This document shows, piece by piece, positions 29,015 through 37,918 of a stretch of DNA of 64,000 bases. Under the pieces are notes generated by a model. That model saw nothing but the letters and a program-made list of their open reading frames with translations, made no database searches and was not told the DNA's origin. Source of the DNA: Conchiformibius sp. (lineage in GTDB: Bacteria; Pseudomonadota; Gammaproteobacteria; Burkholderiales; Neisseriaceae); the NCBI GenBank assembly GCA_029984035.1, contig JASBYJ010000009.1, positions 1 to 64,000 on the forward strand. The letters run 5' to 3'. Positions within the stretch are counted from its first letter, which is position 1. The number at the start of each line of letters is the position of its first letter. The position numbers and the translations under genes were made by a program.

Positions 29015-30919
29015 TTAGAACAAGGCTTGATAGTGCATACGCCAGTGCCGCCGGTTTGGCGGCAATTCGGCAGCGTCCATGCCGCGGTAAAGGCAGGCTG
29101 CCAGCGCAAAGGCTTCGCTTCTTTCGGACGAATGCAGCAGGTTTAGGGTGAGTTCGTGCACTTTCAGGCTGCCCGAACGGAAGGTGAAGGGCAGCATGGT
29201 GTGTAAAACCAAGGGATTGCCGCCGTAAGAGCGGATTTCCAAGATGAAAGCGTCCAGCCGCTCTTGCGGGAGGTTGGCATAACCTTCGTAGAGGAAAATC
29301 TGGGCGGTGTGGCGGTGCGGATTGGTATCGAGCAGGGCGAAGCCTTCGGACAGGGCTTGTTCGGTTTCGGGCAAATCCATTTGCAGGCCGTACCATTCTC
29401 CGTCTTCGGCCAGGCTGTAGAGTACGGGCAGGGGGATAGTGTGCGGTTCTGCTTGTTTGCGGTACAGGGCGGCGGCGGCCAAACTGCCTGCCTGAAAGAG
29501 CAGGCCTTGCAGGTTTTCGGCGATATTGTCGGCTCCGAATTCGTTGGGTTTGACGGCGTACAGGTTGCCTGTGTGGTGTTGTGCCATCATGCGGGCGAAG
29601 TCGGTGCAGCTTTCGGGCTGTTCGTCAAACAAAGTGCCGCCTATTCTGCCGATGGGGAAGAAAATCTGCCGTCCGATACGGGCCGCATAGGTGCTGTACC
29701 AATCGCAGGGAAGGTCGGGCATTTGGCGGCGTATTTCTTCATAACTCAACATTTTCAGGGTGTTGTTCGTGTTGAGGGCAACGGTTTTGGCCAGATAACA
29801 GGCGCAGAAGTGGAGAAATTGTTGGTTGGCGCTGTCGCGGATAAAGGTTTCGAAATCGGGGCGGCTGTTGCGGATGCTGTAGAGCAGTTCGTCCAGGCGT
29901 TGCAGGCTGTCCATGCTGTAATCGGGTGTTAAGGCGCGCAGCTCTTTGAGATAGGAGGGGTCGGTCAGGCGGCTGCCGTCCCGTGTGCGGCCGTGTATGA
30001 CGTGGTCGGTGATGCGTGCGGCGAGTTGGTCGGGATTGATTTCTTCGGGAGATACGGTGTGGGTGCGGGGCTGTTTCAGGCAGCTTTCCCATTGCGATAC
30101 GGGCATTCCTCTGCCGTCCAATACGGCGCAGAGCATCGCGATTGGGGCGGTGATGCCGTCTTCGGTGTACAGTGCGGCGTGTTCGGCAAGACTGTTGTTC
30201 AGGCTGCCCGTGGTTTCGGAGATTTGGCGGCGGTTGAGCCATTGATGGGATTTGCCTGCGTGGAGGCAGGCGGTTTCGGCGCAATAGAAGGCAAGCAGGA
30301 AAATCAGGTTGCGTTTGGGTTGGGTGTCTGCGTGAAGAATGCCGTCATCGTGTTGGCGGATGTGTTCCAAAAAGGCATCAATACGGCGCAAGCTGGAGTG
30401 GCTGCCGTCAAAGTCGATGGCGTGCAGGGCATCGGCATGCGCCAAGCCGCCGGGAAGGGTGCGGTGTCGGCGGTAGTAATCTTGGACGTAGCGGCTCATG
30501 GCGTTGCAGTCGGCCGAGTGGGAATGGCTGAACAGTTGCCAAACGAGGTTGTCCAAACGGATGGGTGCGGCGGTTTTCAGGCAGCTTTCCACCAGGTCGG
30601 TCGGGTTGAAGGCGCATACGTCAAAACTGAAGCGTCCGTGTGTTGTCCAGCGTCCGTTTACGCCGGTAAGGCGCACGACATATTCCGCCAAATAGGCGGC
30701 AAGGGTAAGCAGGAAGTTTTCTGCGCCGCTGCGGTTTTCCCAGCCCTGCGGCATGGAGCGCATCTGTGACAACAGACGGTTGATGCGTTTGATGCTGTCG
30801 GCGGTGTAGTCGGGCTGTAGTTTGTCCCACACCCCGATAGGGGTTTTGCCCTTGGGTTCGGCAAGGTAGCGGTGCAGGTTTTCGAGCAGCTTGGCTTGGC
30901 GTTCGGGCGTGGTTTGCAT
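29015..30919 (-). CDS. Large protein of unknown function with three internal repeats
   Basis: A 634-residue protein that I cannot assign to a family. It has no signal peptide or clear membrane segment. Three related modules begin near residues 34, 165 and 327: DYTADSIKRINRLLSQMR, DGSHSSLRRIDAFLEHIR and DYSMDSLQRLDELLYSIR, each followed by a helix of the pattern FLLTLAAYLAEYVV, LIFLLAFYCAETAC or FLHFCACYLAKTVA. The last third (about 420-634) differs. The repeat architecture suggests a helical scaffold from ancient triplication. It is monocistronic with an uptake sequence just upstream (30944-30960). Confidence 0.85.
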   Translation of the reverse strand: MQTTPERQAKLLENLHRYLAEPKGKTPIGVWDKLQPDYTADSIKRINRLLSQMRSMPQGWENRSGAENFLLTLAAYLAEYVVRLTGVNGRWTTHGRFSFDVCAFNPTDLVESCLKTAAPIRLDNLVWQLFSHSHSADCNAMSRYVQDYYRRHRTLPGGLAHADALHAIDFDGSHSSLRRIDAFLEHIRQHDDGILHADTQPKRNLIFLLAFYCAETACLHAGKSHQWLNRRQISETTGSLNNSLAEHAALYTEDGITAPIAMLCAVLDGRGMPVSQWESCLKQPRTHTVSPEEINPDQLAARITDHVIHGRTRDGSRLTDPSYLKELRALTPDYSMDSLQRLDELLYSIRNSRPDFETFIRDSANQQFLHFCACYLAKTVALNTNNTLKMLSYEEIRRQMPDLPCDWYSTYAARIGRQIFFPIGRIGGTLFDEQPESCTDFARMMAQHHTGNLYAVKPNEFGADNIAENLQGLLFQAGSLAAAALYRKQAEPHTIPLPVLYSLAEDGEWYGLQMDLPETEQALSEGFALLDTNPHRHTAQIFLYEGYANLPQERLDAFILEIRSYGGNPLVLHTMLPFTFRSGSLKVHELTLNLLHSSERSEAFALAACLYRGMDAAELPPNRRHWRMHYQALF

Positions 30920-31139
30920 GGCGGTCTCTGCGGATACGGGAGCTTTCAGGCTGCCTGAAAGCGTTTTAGGCAGTTATTCGGATTGTGAACATTATAAACG
31001 ATTGAACGGGCAGACGTTTAAAACCGTTACATCACGGCAAAGGGCGGTGTTGTAACGGTTGGCGGTTGCTGCTGTCAAAGGCGTGATTATGGTGCTATCC
31101 GAATGCTGTTTCAGGCAGCCTGATAGATGCGGATAGCCG

Positions 31140-32141
31140 CTATCTCGGCGGCATGGGCTGCAAATCCAATTTTGCCATCAGCTGCGTATCGCTGTCGGTG
31201 TCGGGATTTTGAGCCGTCAGCAGCGTGTCGCCGCAAAAAACGGAATTGGCACCGGCCAGAAAACACATGGCCTGAACCGATTCGGGCATGTCGGCGCGGC
31301 CTGCCGAAAGGCGTACGTAGCTGGCAGGCATGGTGATTCTGGCTACGGCAACGGTACGGACGAATTCCGTCCAATCCAAATCTTCGGCGTCTGCCAAAGG
31401 CGTGCCGGGAGTTTTGATTAACCGGTTGATGGGTACGCTTTCAGGCTGCGGATGGAGATTGGCCAATGCCGCAATCAAACCCGCCCGCTGCTCGCGGCTT
31501 TCGTTCATGCCGACAATGCCGCCGCAGCATATTTTCAAACCGGCCCGGCGTACTTTGCCCAAAGTATCCATACGGTCTTCATGGCGGCGCGTGTGGATGA
31601 TGTCGTTGTAACGTTCGGGGTCGGTATCGATATTGTGGTTGTAGTAGTCCAAGCCGGCCTGTTTCAAATCTTCCGCCATGCCGTCTTCCAGCATGCCGAA
31701 GGTGCCGCAGGTTTCCAAACCCAAGGCTTTCACCGCAGCAATCATTTCCGATACCGTTTCAACGTCTTGGGGTTTGGGGCCGCGCCACGCCGCGCCCATG
31801 CAAAAACGGCTCGCGCCGCGCGATTGGGCGATTTTGGCTTTTGCCACGACTTCTTCAACCGTCAATACCGCCGATTGGGTTATGCCCGTATCGTAATGCG
31901 CCGATTGCGGGCAATATTCGCAATCTTCGGGGCAGCCGCCTGTTTTCACCGACAATAAGGCCGACAATTGGATTTGTTGCGGGTCGAAATGCTCCCGGTG
32001 TACGGCTGCCGCACGGTACACCAGTTCCAGAAAAGGCAAATCGAACAATTCCTTCACTTGGCATTTGCGCCAATATTGGGCAACGGGGTGCGGCGTCGGC
32101 GGCGAAGAGCGGCGCAACGCAACGGGTTTGAGCTTAGACAT
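31140..32141 (-). CDS. bioB: Biotin synthase
   Basis: A 333-residue radical-SAM enzyme that inserts sulfur into dethiobiotin. The SAM cluster motif is GGCPEDCEYCPQS (Cys70, Cys74, Cys77). The later conserved Cys of the [2Fe-2S] cluster occur in LETCGTFGML and LKICCGGIVGMNE, with AGRADMPES near the end. No other biotin genes are adjacent. The upstream gap 32142-32375 has the imperfect inverted repeat ATACACA-N5-TGTGTAT at 32311-32329 and no gene. Confidence 0.97.
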   Translation of the reverse strand: MSKLKPVALRRSSPPTPHPVAQYWRKCQVKELFDLPFLELVYRAAAVHREHFDPQQIQLSALLSVKTGGCPEDCEYCPQSAHYDTGITQSAVLTVEEVVAKAKIAQSRGASRFCMGAAWRGPKPQDVETVSEMIAAVKALGLETCGTFGMLEDGMAEDLKQAGLDYYNHNIDTDPERYNDIIHTRRHEDRMDTLGKVRRAGLKICCGGIVGMNESREQRAGLIAALANLHPQPESVPINRLIKTPGTPLADAEDLDWTEFVRTVAVARITMPASYVRLSAGRADMPESVQAMCFLAGANSVFCGDTLLTAQNPDTDSDTQLMAKLDLQPMPPR

Positions 32142-32375
32142 AGAGTTTCCTTATAAAGTTCGCAGCGGCGCAATGACGCTGACACACTGCACCCCGGCGC
32201 CATGCCGGACAGCGTTTTGGGGATAAATGAAATCAGTATAACTTTTTTGTTCTATCTATTTCGGTAGCGCATGGAAACTGCAAACCGCACTAGATTGTGT
32301 TTCATGTGATATACACACTGTATGTGTATGGTATTGCTTTTTGATAAGGCATGGGATATATCATGCAAGCGTTTT

Positions 32376-32585
32376 TTAAATTTTTTCTTCTTCCATCATC
32401 TCACGCAGCAAATCTTTGATACGCTGGGAAAAATTAGGCATTCTGCTGATAAATTCCAATAAATCCGCCTCTTCTTCCGTTTTAAAATCAATACCTTTTC
32501 TGGTAATTTTCTTTTTATAACGCTGGTCGGCGCGGCGGTGCGCATCGCTGCGTTTACTGTTTTTCAGCGGGCTTTGCTGTTCCAT
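32376..32585 (-). CDS. Small basic protein, ribbon-helix-helix-like
   Basis: A 69-residue protein with a very basic N-terminus (KRSDAHRRADQRYKKK) followed by a strand-helix-turn-helix pattern: ITRKGIDF, TEEEADLLEFISRM, NFSQRIKDLLREMMEEE. This resembles plasmid and mobile-element ribbon-helix-helix DNA-binding proteins; the call is inferred from pattern alone. The ATG at 32585 is two bases after the stop of the upstream disrupted gene, showing an operon. A GTG two codons earlier is possible. Confidence 0.55.
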   Translation of the reverse strand: MEQQSPLKNSKRSDAHRRADQRYKKKITRKGIDFKTEEEADLLEFISRMPNFSQRIKDLLREMMEEEKI

Positions 32586-32587
32586 TT

Positions 32588-32995
32588 TCACTCACTTTCT
32601 TTGATGCCTGCCTGTAAAATCAATTCTACACATTCATTTGCCGTTTTCAGTATTTCTTCCAGCGGGGGCGGGCTGTCTGCGCGGTATGTATCCAGCAGTA
32701 ACATATCCGCAAACCGCAAACCACAAACAGGATTGCAGTATTCATACCGGTATTTTTCGCAAATTAAGGCTTTGGTTTTATCAATACTTCAAACAGGATT
32801 GCAGTATTCATACCGGTATTTTTCGATGCTGTTTCCGATAGTTGCGCCCGCACCGTCCGCCTGTTTCGGACAGGTTTCGACTACGGCGAAAAAACGGGGG
32901 AAGCGGTTGTGTACAATAACCGTTTTACCGGTTTCCAATTCCTTACCGAAAATCAATCTCGGCATCCGGTTAAATTTTGTATTCAATCTAGACAT
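32588..32995 (-). pseudogene. Small gene interrupted by a duplicated 36-bp segment
   Basis: From the ATG at 32995 the frame reads 68 residues and stops at 32789. The same frame then continues without another stop for 66 codons, reaching a TGA at 32588-32590 just before the next gene. The peptide EKYRYEYCNPV occurs twice, before and after the internal stop, because a 36-bp segment is duplicated around a 30-bp insert that carries the stop. The protein begins MSRLNTKFNRMPRLIFGKEL; I do not recognise the family. Confidence 0.6.
32724..32825. repeat. 36-bp direct repeat flanking a 30-bp insert
   Basis: The 36 bases at 32724-32759 are identical to 32790-32825. The 30 bases between them (32760-32789) match 59378-59406 in reverse complement with one mismatch over 29 bases. 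The arrangement resembles an insertion with target duplication. Confidence 0.85.
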
Positions 32996-33019
32996 AATAT
33001 TTTCCTAAGTTATTTTAAG

Positions 33020-33133
33020 CTAAGGAGAGACAATCGCCAGAAAGTACGGCTTACTGTTACGGTTTAAATTCTCTTTAACGATTTTCTTCACTTCTTTCAA
33101 AGCAGCGGCTGGGTTTGAAATAACCAAAACCAT
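33020..33133 (-). CDS. Very short ORF upstream of the disrupted gene
   Basis: A 37-codon frame from the ATG at 33133 reads MVLVISNPAAALKEVKKIV and ends FLAIVSP. Codon choice and a helical basic stretch look protein-like. It could be the 3' fragment of a longer lost gene of the same mobile cluster. No ribosome site is obvious. Confidence 0.3.
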   Translation of the reverse strand: MVLVISNPAAALKEVKKIVKENLNRNSKPYFLAIVSP

Positions 33134-33242
33134 TATTCCGATTGCTTTAAACCGTTTTCAGGCAGCCTTTCCCGCTGCAAATTCAGCTCCTTTAGAGCAA
33201 ATATTGTCTGCCGCAGTATCAATAGTATCGAAGGAGTTGTAT

Positions 33243-33851
33243 TCAGTTTCCGAACAAACGCCCTTGCGCCAACACGTCGCGCACTGGGGCGAATGCCGCG
33301 CGGTGTTCGGGCAGCGCGCCGTATTGCCGCAACGCCGCCAGATGTTCCGCCGTGCCGTAGCCTTTGTGGCGGTTGAAGCCGTATTGCGGATAACGCTCGT
33401 GCAGGGCATACATTTCTGCATCGCGTGCGGTTTTCGCCAATATCGAAGCCGCTGCGATTTGGGCGATTTTGGTATCGCCTTTCACCACCGCCTCCGCCGC
33501 CACCGTCAGACCCTGCGGTATGCGGTTGCCGTCTATCCACACTTTTTCAGGCAGCCTGTCCAAGCCTTCCACCGCCCGGCGCATCGCCAACATCGTGGCG
33601 TGCAGAATGTTGAGCGACAAAATTTCTTTTGCCGAGGCCGAAGCCACACACCAAGCCGTTGCCTGCTCTTTAATCGCTGCGGCCAATTCGTCCCGTTTTT
33701 TTTCGCTCAACTTTTTGGAATCGTCCAAACCTGTCAGACAATAATCTTCGGGCAGCATCACCGCCGCGGCGAACACGCTGCCTACCAGAGGCCCGCGTCC
33801 CGCTTCGTCCACGCCCGCATGAGCGGCGGCAAAAGGATAGAGGGTTGTCAT
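33243..33851 (-). CDS. rnhB: Ribonuclease HII
   Basis: A 202-residue RNase HII that nicks RNA in RNA-DNA hybrids and removes single ribonucleotides. The catalytic motif AGVDEAGRGPLVGSVFAAAV is at the N-terminus, DDSKKLSEKKR follows, and KGDTKIAQIAAASILAKTAR is present. The ATG at 33851 is preferred over an upstream extension because it gives the family N-terminus and overlaps the stop of yacG by ATGA. GAGGAAG lies nine bases before it. Confidence 0.96.
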   Translation of the reverse strand: MTTLYPFAAAHAGVDEAGRGPLVGSVFAAAVMLPEDYCLTGLDDSKKLSEKKRDELAAAIKEQATAWCVASASAKEILSLNILHATMLAMRRAVEGLDRLPEKVWIDGNRIPQGLTVAAEAVVKGDTKIAQIAAASILAKTARDAEMYALHERYPQYGFNRHKGYGTAEHLAALRQYGALPEHRAAFAPVRDVLAQGRLFGN

Positions 33852-34018
33852 AGTTCGTCTTCCTCGCAGGCGGGTATGGCAAAAGAGCCGTCCGCCCAGC
33901 TGCCTAAATCGGCCAATCGGCAACGTTCGCTGCAAAACGGGCGGTAGGGGTTTTCAGGCAGCCAAGCCACCTTGCGGCGGCAGGTCGGGCAGGCAACGGT
34001 AACGGCGTTCTCACTCAT
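33848..34018 (-). CDS. yacG: DNA gyrase inhibitor YacG (zinc-binding protein)
   Basis: A 56-residue protein beginning MSENAVTVACPTCRRKVAW, with the YacG zinc motif CPTC followed by FCSERCRLADLGSWADG. In E. coli YacG binds zinc through four Cys and blocks DNA binding by gyrase. Its stop overlaps the rnhB start by four bases. An uptake sequence in the coding region supplies the residues WLPEN. Confidence 0.92.
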   Translation of the reverse strand: MSENAVTVACPTCRRKVAWLPENPYRPFCSERCRLADLGSWADGSFAIPACEEDEL

Positions 34019-34118
34019 CGGGCTTCATGCAATCAAAAAACCGCATGGTAACACAGCGGCTTGCAAAATAACGCTTTCTGCCTTATATAGGCGGCTGGAT
34101 TTTTTCAGGCAGCACAGC

Positions 34119-34778
34119 ATGAGTGCACACATCCGCGACTATCTGCAAACACAAGGTTTGAACCTCAATCCCGAAACCGTATATATCGCCCAAGCGGCCG
34201 CCCAAGCGGTACTCGGCCATACCGTTGCCGACCATCCGCAATTATGGTGGCATGACAAGGCAGACGGTGCGTTGTGCGATTATTTCGCGGATACTGCCGA
34301 GCGCCGCAAGCTGCTTCAATCCATATTCGCCGCCGTAGATGCCGCCTGTTCGCGCCTGCAGCCGCACAGTGCCACGCTTTACGCGTGGCTGCCTGAAAAC
34401 AGCTTGTTGGTGCGGTTGGCACATATCGGCGGTGCAACGGAAAATCTGCTTCGCGCCGATGAAGAAGGCTGCCTGAAATATCTGGCGGCACGCACCGCCC
34501 AATCCGGCTGGCTGAATTTGGCCGACAATATTCCGCAATGGCTGGCGCAAAACCATCTTCACGGTATGCACAACCGGCGTTCAGGCAGCCAAATCAGCCT
34601 GCCGCTGTGCGCCGAAAACGGCCGGGTAGCCGGCGTATTGCACGTTGAATATCTGGAAAACGCACCGGACGAAGACGCGCAGGCCGCATGGGTGGGTTTG
34701 GTTTTGGCTCTGCTGGCTCCGTTGCAGCTATTTCTGTCTTCCGACCTTTCACAACACACACAAGAAGAAACACAATGA
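34119..34778 (+). CDS. GAF-domain-like protein upstream of ribA
   Basis: A 219-residue soluble protein. The central and C-terminal part has a GAF-like pattern: ATLYAWLPENSLLVRLAHIG, then QISLPLCAENGRVAGVLHVE. The ligand is unknown. The frame opens at 33972, but the upstream part crosses yacG in the opposite direction and the ATG at 34119 is the natural start. Its stop overlaps the ribA start by ATGA, so the two are translationally coupled. The last helix, LLAPLQLFLS, is hydrophobic. Confidence 0.65.
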   Translation: MSAHIRDYLQTQGLNLNPETVYIAQAAAQAVLGHTVADHPQLWWHDKADGALCDYFADTAERRKLLQSIFAAVDAACSRLQPHSATLYAWLPENSLLVRLAHIGGATENLLRADEEGCLKYLAARTAQSGWLNLADNIPQWLAQNHLHGMHNRRSGSQISLPLCAENGRVAGVLHVEYLENAPDEDAQAAWVGLVLALLAPLQLFLSSDLSQHTQEETQ

Positions 34779-35365
34779 ACAATCCCCTTATCCGCCAATC
34801 TTCCTGCCGCCTGCCAACCGAATACGGCATTTTCACGCTATACGGATTTGAAGACACCCGCAACGGTCAAGAACACGTTGCCCTGGTGATGGGCGACATC
34901 ACCGGTGAAGTGCCCGTATTGTCGCGCATTCATTCCGAATGTCTTACCGGCGATGCCCTGTTTTCGAAAAAATGCGACTGCGGCCCCCAGCTTCAGGCAG
35001 CCATGCAGGCCGTTCAGGCCGAACAGCGCGGCATTATCGTGTATTTGCGTCAAGAAGGGCGCGGCATAGGCCTGCTCAACAAAATCCGCGCCTATGCCCT
35101 GCAAGATACCGGCATGGATACGGTGGAAGCCAATCTGGCATTGCAGCTGCCCGTGGATGCGCGCGATTTTTCCATCGCCAAACACATCTACGACCTTTTG
35201 GGCGTGCAATCCGTCAAACTGCTCACCAACAATCCCGAAAAAGTGCAAACCCTGCGCGATTGCGGCATCACCGTTGCCGAACGCATTGCCCTGCACGTGG
35301 GACGCAACCCCGAAAACCAAGGCTATCTGGATACAAAAGCCAACAAGCTCAAGCACATGATGTAA
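34775..35365 (+). CDS. ribA: GTP cyclohydrolase II
   Basis: A 196-residue RibA, the first step of riboflavin synthesis from GTP. The zinc ligands are in SECLTGDALFSKKCDCGPQL, followed by YLRQEGRGIGLLNKIRAYAL and LLTNNPEKV. Length matches stand-alone RibA without the RibB domain. The ATG at 34775 overlaps the stop of the GAF gene, and fbp follows after 53 bases with an uptake sequence in the gap. Confidence 0.96.
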   Translation: MNNPLIRQSSCRLPTEYGIFTLYGFEDTRNGQEHVALVMGDITGEVPVLSRIHSECLTGDALFSKKCDCGPQLQAAMQAVQAEQRGIIVYLRQEGRGIGLLNKIRAYALQDTGMDTVEANLALQLPVDARDFSIAKHIYDLLGVQSVKLLTNNPEKVQTLRDCGITVAERIALHVGRNPENQGYLDTKANKLKHMM

Positions 35366-35418
35366 AGCTGAGGCTGCCTGAAACCTTTTCTTTTTCTGCC
35401 AACCATACGGAAAACATC

Positions 35419-36390
35419 ATGACCACCTTCCACGATTATCTGCAACAGCAGCGCGAACAACACCATCTTTGTCCGCAATTGACCGCCACCGTCCAAAGTA
35501 TCGCCGATGCCTGCATACGCATCAGCGAAAAAGTGCGTTTGGGTGCGCTTTCGGGCGTTCTCGGCGAAGCGGGCAGCGGCAATATCCAAGGCGAAGACCA
35601 GAAAAAACTGGATGTGATTGCCAACAACCTGCTCATCGAAGCCCTGCGCCGTCAAAGCGCGGTGGCGGGCATTGCCAGCGAAGAAGAAGACAGCTTTGTC
35701 GCCACCGATGAAAACGGACGCTATCTGGTGTTGTTCGACCCCTTGGACGGCTCGTCCAATATCGATGTCAATATTTCCATCGGCACGATTTTTTCGGTAT
35801 TGGAAAAACCTTCAGGCAGCCTGAACACCGAAAGTTTCCTGCAAAAAGGCAGCCGGCAGCTTGCCGCGGGCTATGTGCTGTATGGCCCGCAAACCTTGCT
35901 GGTCATCACCTTCAAACACGGCGTGGATGTGTTCACGCTCAATCAAAACGGCGAATTCGTTTTAACCCAAGCTTCTCCCAAAGTACCCGGGCAGACCAAA
36001 GAATTTGCCATCAATATGTCCAACCAGCGTCATTGGGAAGCACCCGTGCGGCAATACGTTGCCGAACTTTTGGCGGGGGAAACCGGCGTGCGCGGCAAAA
36101 ACTACAATATGCGCTGGGTGGCCAGCATGGTGGCGGAAGTGCACCGCATACTCATGCGCGGCGGCGTGTTTCTCTATCCCAAAGATGCCCGCGACCCGTC
36201 CAAACCGGGCAAACTGCGTTTGATGTATGAAGCCAATCCTTTGAGTCTCGTGCTGCAACAGGCGGGAGGCGCATCGTGCAATGCGGTTGAGGATATGCTG
36301 TCGATAGAGCCGGCCGGCCTGCATCAGCGCGTTGCCGTTGTGTTGGGCAGCAAAGAAGAAGTGGAATACGTCCGCCGTTTGCACGGGTAA
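35419..36390 (+). CDS. fbp: Fructose-1,6-bisphosphatase, class I
   Basis: A 323-residue class I FBPase, the gluconeogenic phosphatase that converts fructose 1,6-bisphosphate to fructose 6-phosphate. The metal and phosphate site is FDPLDGSSNIDVNISIGTIF. RWVASMVAEVHRILMRGGVF and KLRLMYEANPLSLVLQQAGG follow. The frame stays open back to 34939 inside ribA, but the ATG at 35419 gives the family start (MTTFHDYLQQQ). It is followed by a strong terminator. Confidence 0.96.
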   Translation: MTTFHDYLQQQREQHHLCPQLTATVQSIADACIRISEKVRLGALSGVLGEAGSGNIQGEDQKKLDVIANNLLIEALRRQSAVAGIASEEEDSFVATDENGRYLVLFDPLDGSSNIDVNISIGTIFSVLEKPSGSLNTESFLQKGSRQLAAGYVLYGPQTLLVITFKHGVDVFTLNQNGEFVLTQASPKVPGQTKEFAINMSNQRHWEAPVRQYVAELLAGETGVRGKNYNMRWVASMVAEVHRILMRGGVFLYPKDARDPSKPGKLRLMYEANPLSLVLQQAGGASCNAVEDMLSIEPAGLHQRVAVVLGSKEEVEYVRRLHG

Positions 36391-36492
36391 TTTGGCCGCA
36401 TCGGGGCGCAGGCGGTGCCGAACCCCGCTTGGCAGCGTTCGGGCGGTTTTGCCCCGCTCGAAATTGGCCGCTCTGTCGGCGTCAAACCGTTG

Positions 36493-36520
36493 AACCATGC
36501 CTTAAGCGGCATGGTTTTTT
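36493..36520 (+). terminator. Terminator of the ribA-fbp unit
   Basis: AACCATGCC (36493-36501) pairs with GGCATGGTT (36508-36516) and runs into TTTTTT. The next 900 bases up to 37416 contain at least four uptake sequences and only ORFs whose peptides are translations of those repeats, so I see no gene there. Confidence 0.88.
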
Positions 36521-37416
36521 GTATGGGGGCAGGGATAAGCTGCCTGAAAATATCGGAATGAATACCGGCCACGATTGCCCGCGTGTTGGGTGTTTGCGGT
36601 GAAATGAAAATATCGCGATGAATCTTGTAAGCCGATGAGAGTTGGTGGCCGCGGCAAACTGTCGGCGTTCGGCGTGTATGGGCTTGTCATGGCGAGAGCC
36701 CGCTATCGCGGCGGTGATATGGTTGATGGAATTGGTTTTTCATACCAGGCGGCAAGCCTCAGACGGTATGGGAAAATACGGCCATACAAGCCAAGTTTGT
36801 ATCGAAAATCAAGCATATTACGGGCGGAAGGCTGCCTGAAAAGCGGCAGCCTCGGCGTTTGGGATATATCTGATGAACGTTTTCGGCTGAAAATGCTATC
36901 TTGCGGCATATTGGCGCTTTTCCGCCAACGGGCAGGCTGCCTGAAAAAGATGTGCCGCGAGTATGCCGATGCATGGTTGCAACGCCGACCCGAAGACGCA
37001 CAACTGCTTAGCTGTCTGGATATTTTGTGTGCCGACGACAGCTTCGGGACAAAGCCAAAGGCTATTGGAGGCTTCACTGAACATGGGGACATTGCACACG
37101 GCTGCTTTGGAATATGCCGGCTGCGTATTGCTTTGCGTTTTCAGGCAGCCTGAAACGTTTCAAGCCGATAGGCCATCAAGAGCGGTTTGCTGTTGCCGAA
37201 GAGCGGGGTGGCAATATCCGATGCTGCCTGAAAACGGTTTGGCCGTTATCCGTTTTGCCCATCATGACATACCGATAAGTGTCTGTTTTTTTGTAATAAG
37301 TTCCGGTATGTGTCTGTCGGATATTTCGCCTTTGCCCCTTGCAATCAGCCGATGCGCCGTTTTTCTGTCGGCGTGAATTCGGCAATGGCCAAACCGTAGC
37401 CGAAGCGGCAGAGAAT

Positions 37417-37452
37417 CAAAAGGCTGCCTGAAATGTTTCAGGCAGCCTTTTG
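37417..37452. terminator. Uptake-sequence terminator of rpmE
   Basis: CAAAAGGCTGCCTGAAA (37417-37433) and its full complement (37436-37452) make a 17-bp stem with a two-base loop and T-runs on both strands. It lies 18 bases downstream of the minus-strand rpmE stop. Confidence 0.85.
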
Positions 37453-37470
37453 ATTGTCGGGTAATATGCT

Positions 37471-37692
37471 TTAAACGGAACGTTTGAACATATTGCCGTA
37501 TTTTTGGTTGAATTTGTCCACGCGGCCGGCGGTGTCAACGATTTTTTGTTTACCGGTGTAGAAAGGGTGGCACAAGGAGCAAACCTCGATATTGAAGTTT
37601 TCTTTTGCCATAGCGGATTTGGTAACAAATTGGTTGCCGCAGGAGCAGGTAACGTTTACATCGTGGTAATCGGGATGGATATCGGATTTCAT
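37471..37692 (-). CDS. rpmE: 50S ribosomal protein L31 (zinc-binding type)
   Basis: A 73-residue L31 starting MKSDIHPDYHDVNVTCSCGN. The four zinc ligands are Cys16, Cys18, Cys38 and Cys41 (CSC and CSLC), so it is the zinc-containing form. GKQKIVDTAGRVDKFNQKYG is the conserved C-terminal block. AAGGAAAA precedes the ATG. It is a single-gene unit. Confidence 0.97.
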   Translation of the reverse strand: MKSDIHPDYHDVNVTCSCGNQFVTKSAMAKENFNIEVCSLCHPFYTGKQKIVDTAGRVDKFNQKYGNMFKRSV

Positions 37693-37918
37693 GGTTTTTC
37701 CTTAAAAAGCGGGTACAGGGGGTGTGCCTGCACTTCAGTTAAGCCAAAGCCGGCTTTGGCGCGAAACTGTGCATTATGCTGATATTTTTCGGTTTTGGCA
37801 AGCGCGTGCGTATGTTCGGCAGGTAGGGGCGGGGTGCGGCGGCGGTGTTTTCTGCTTGGAGGACGGCGGCTTATAGTACAATCGCGGCTTGATTGTTGTT
37901 CAGGCTGCCTGAAAAATT

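Noticed and set aside
32724..32825. CRISPR-like pair of 36-bp repeats with a 30-bp spacer
   Set aside because: There are only two repeats, they lie inside a coding frame that reads the same peptide twice, no cas gene is near, and the 'spacer' matches a chromosomal terminator region.
36635..37153. 172-codon frame downstream of fbp
   Set aside because: It contains several translated uptake sequences (GCLKS, GCLKK, FQAA) and no recognisable domain.
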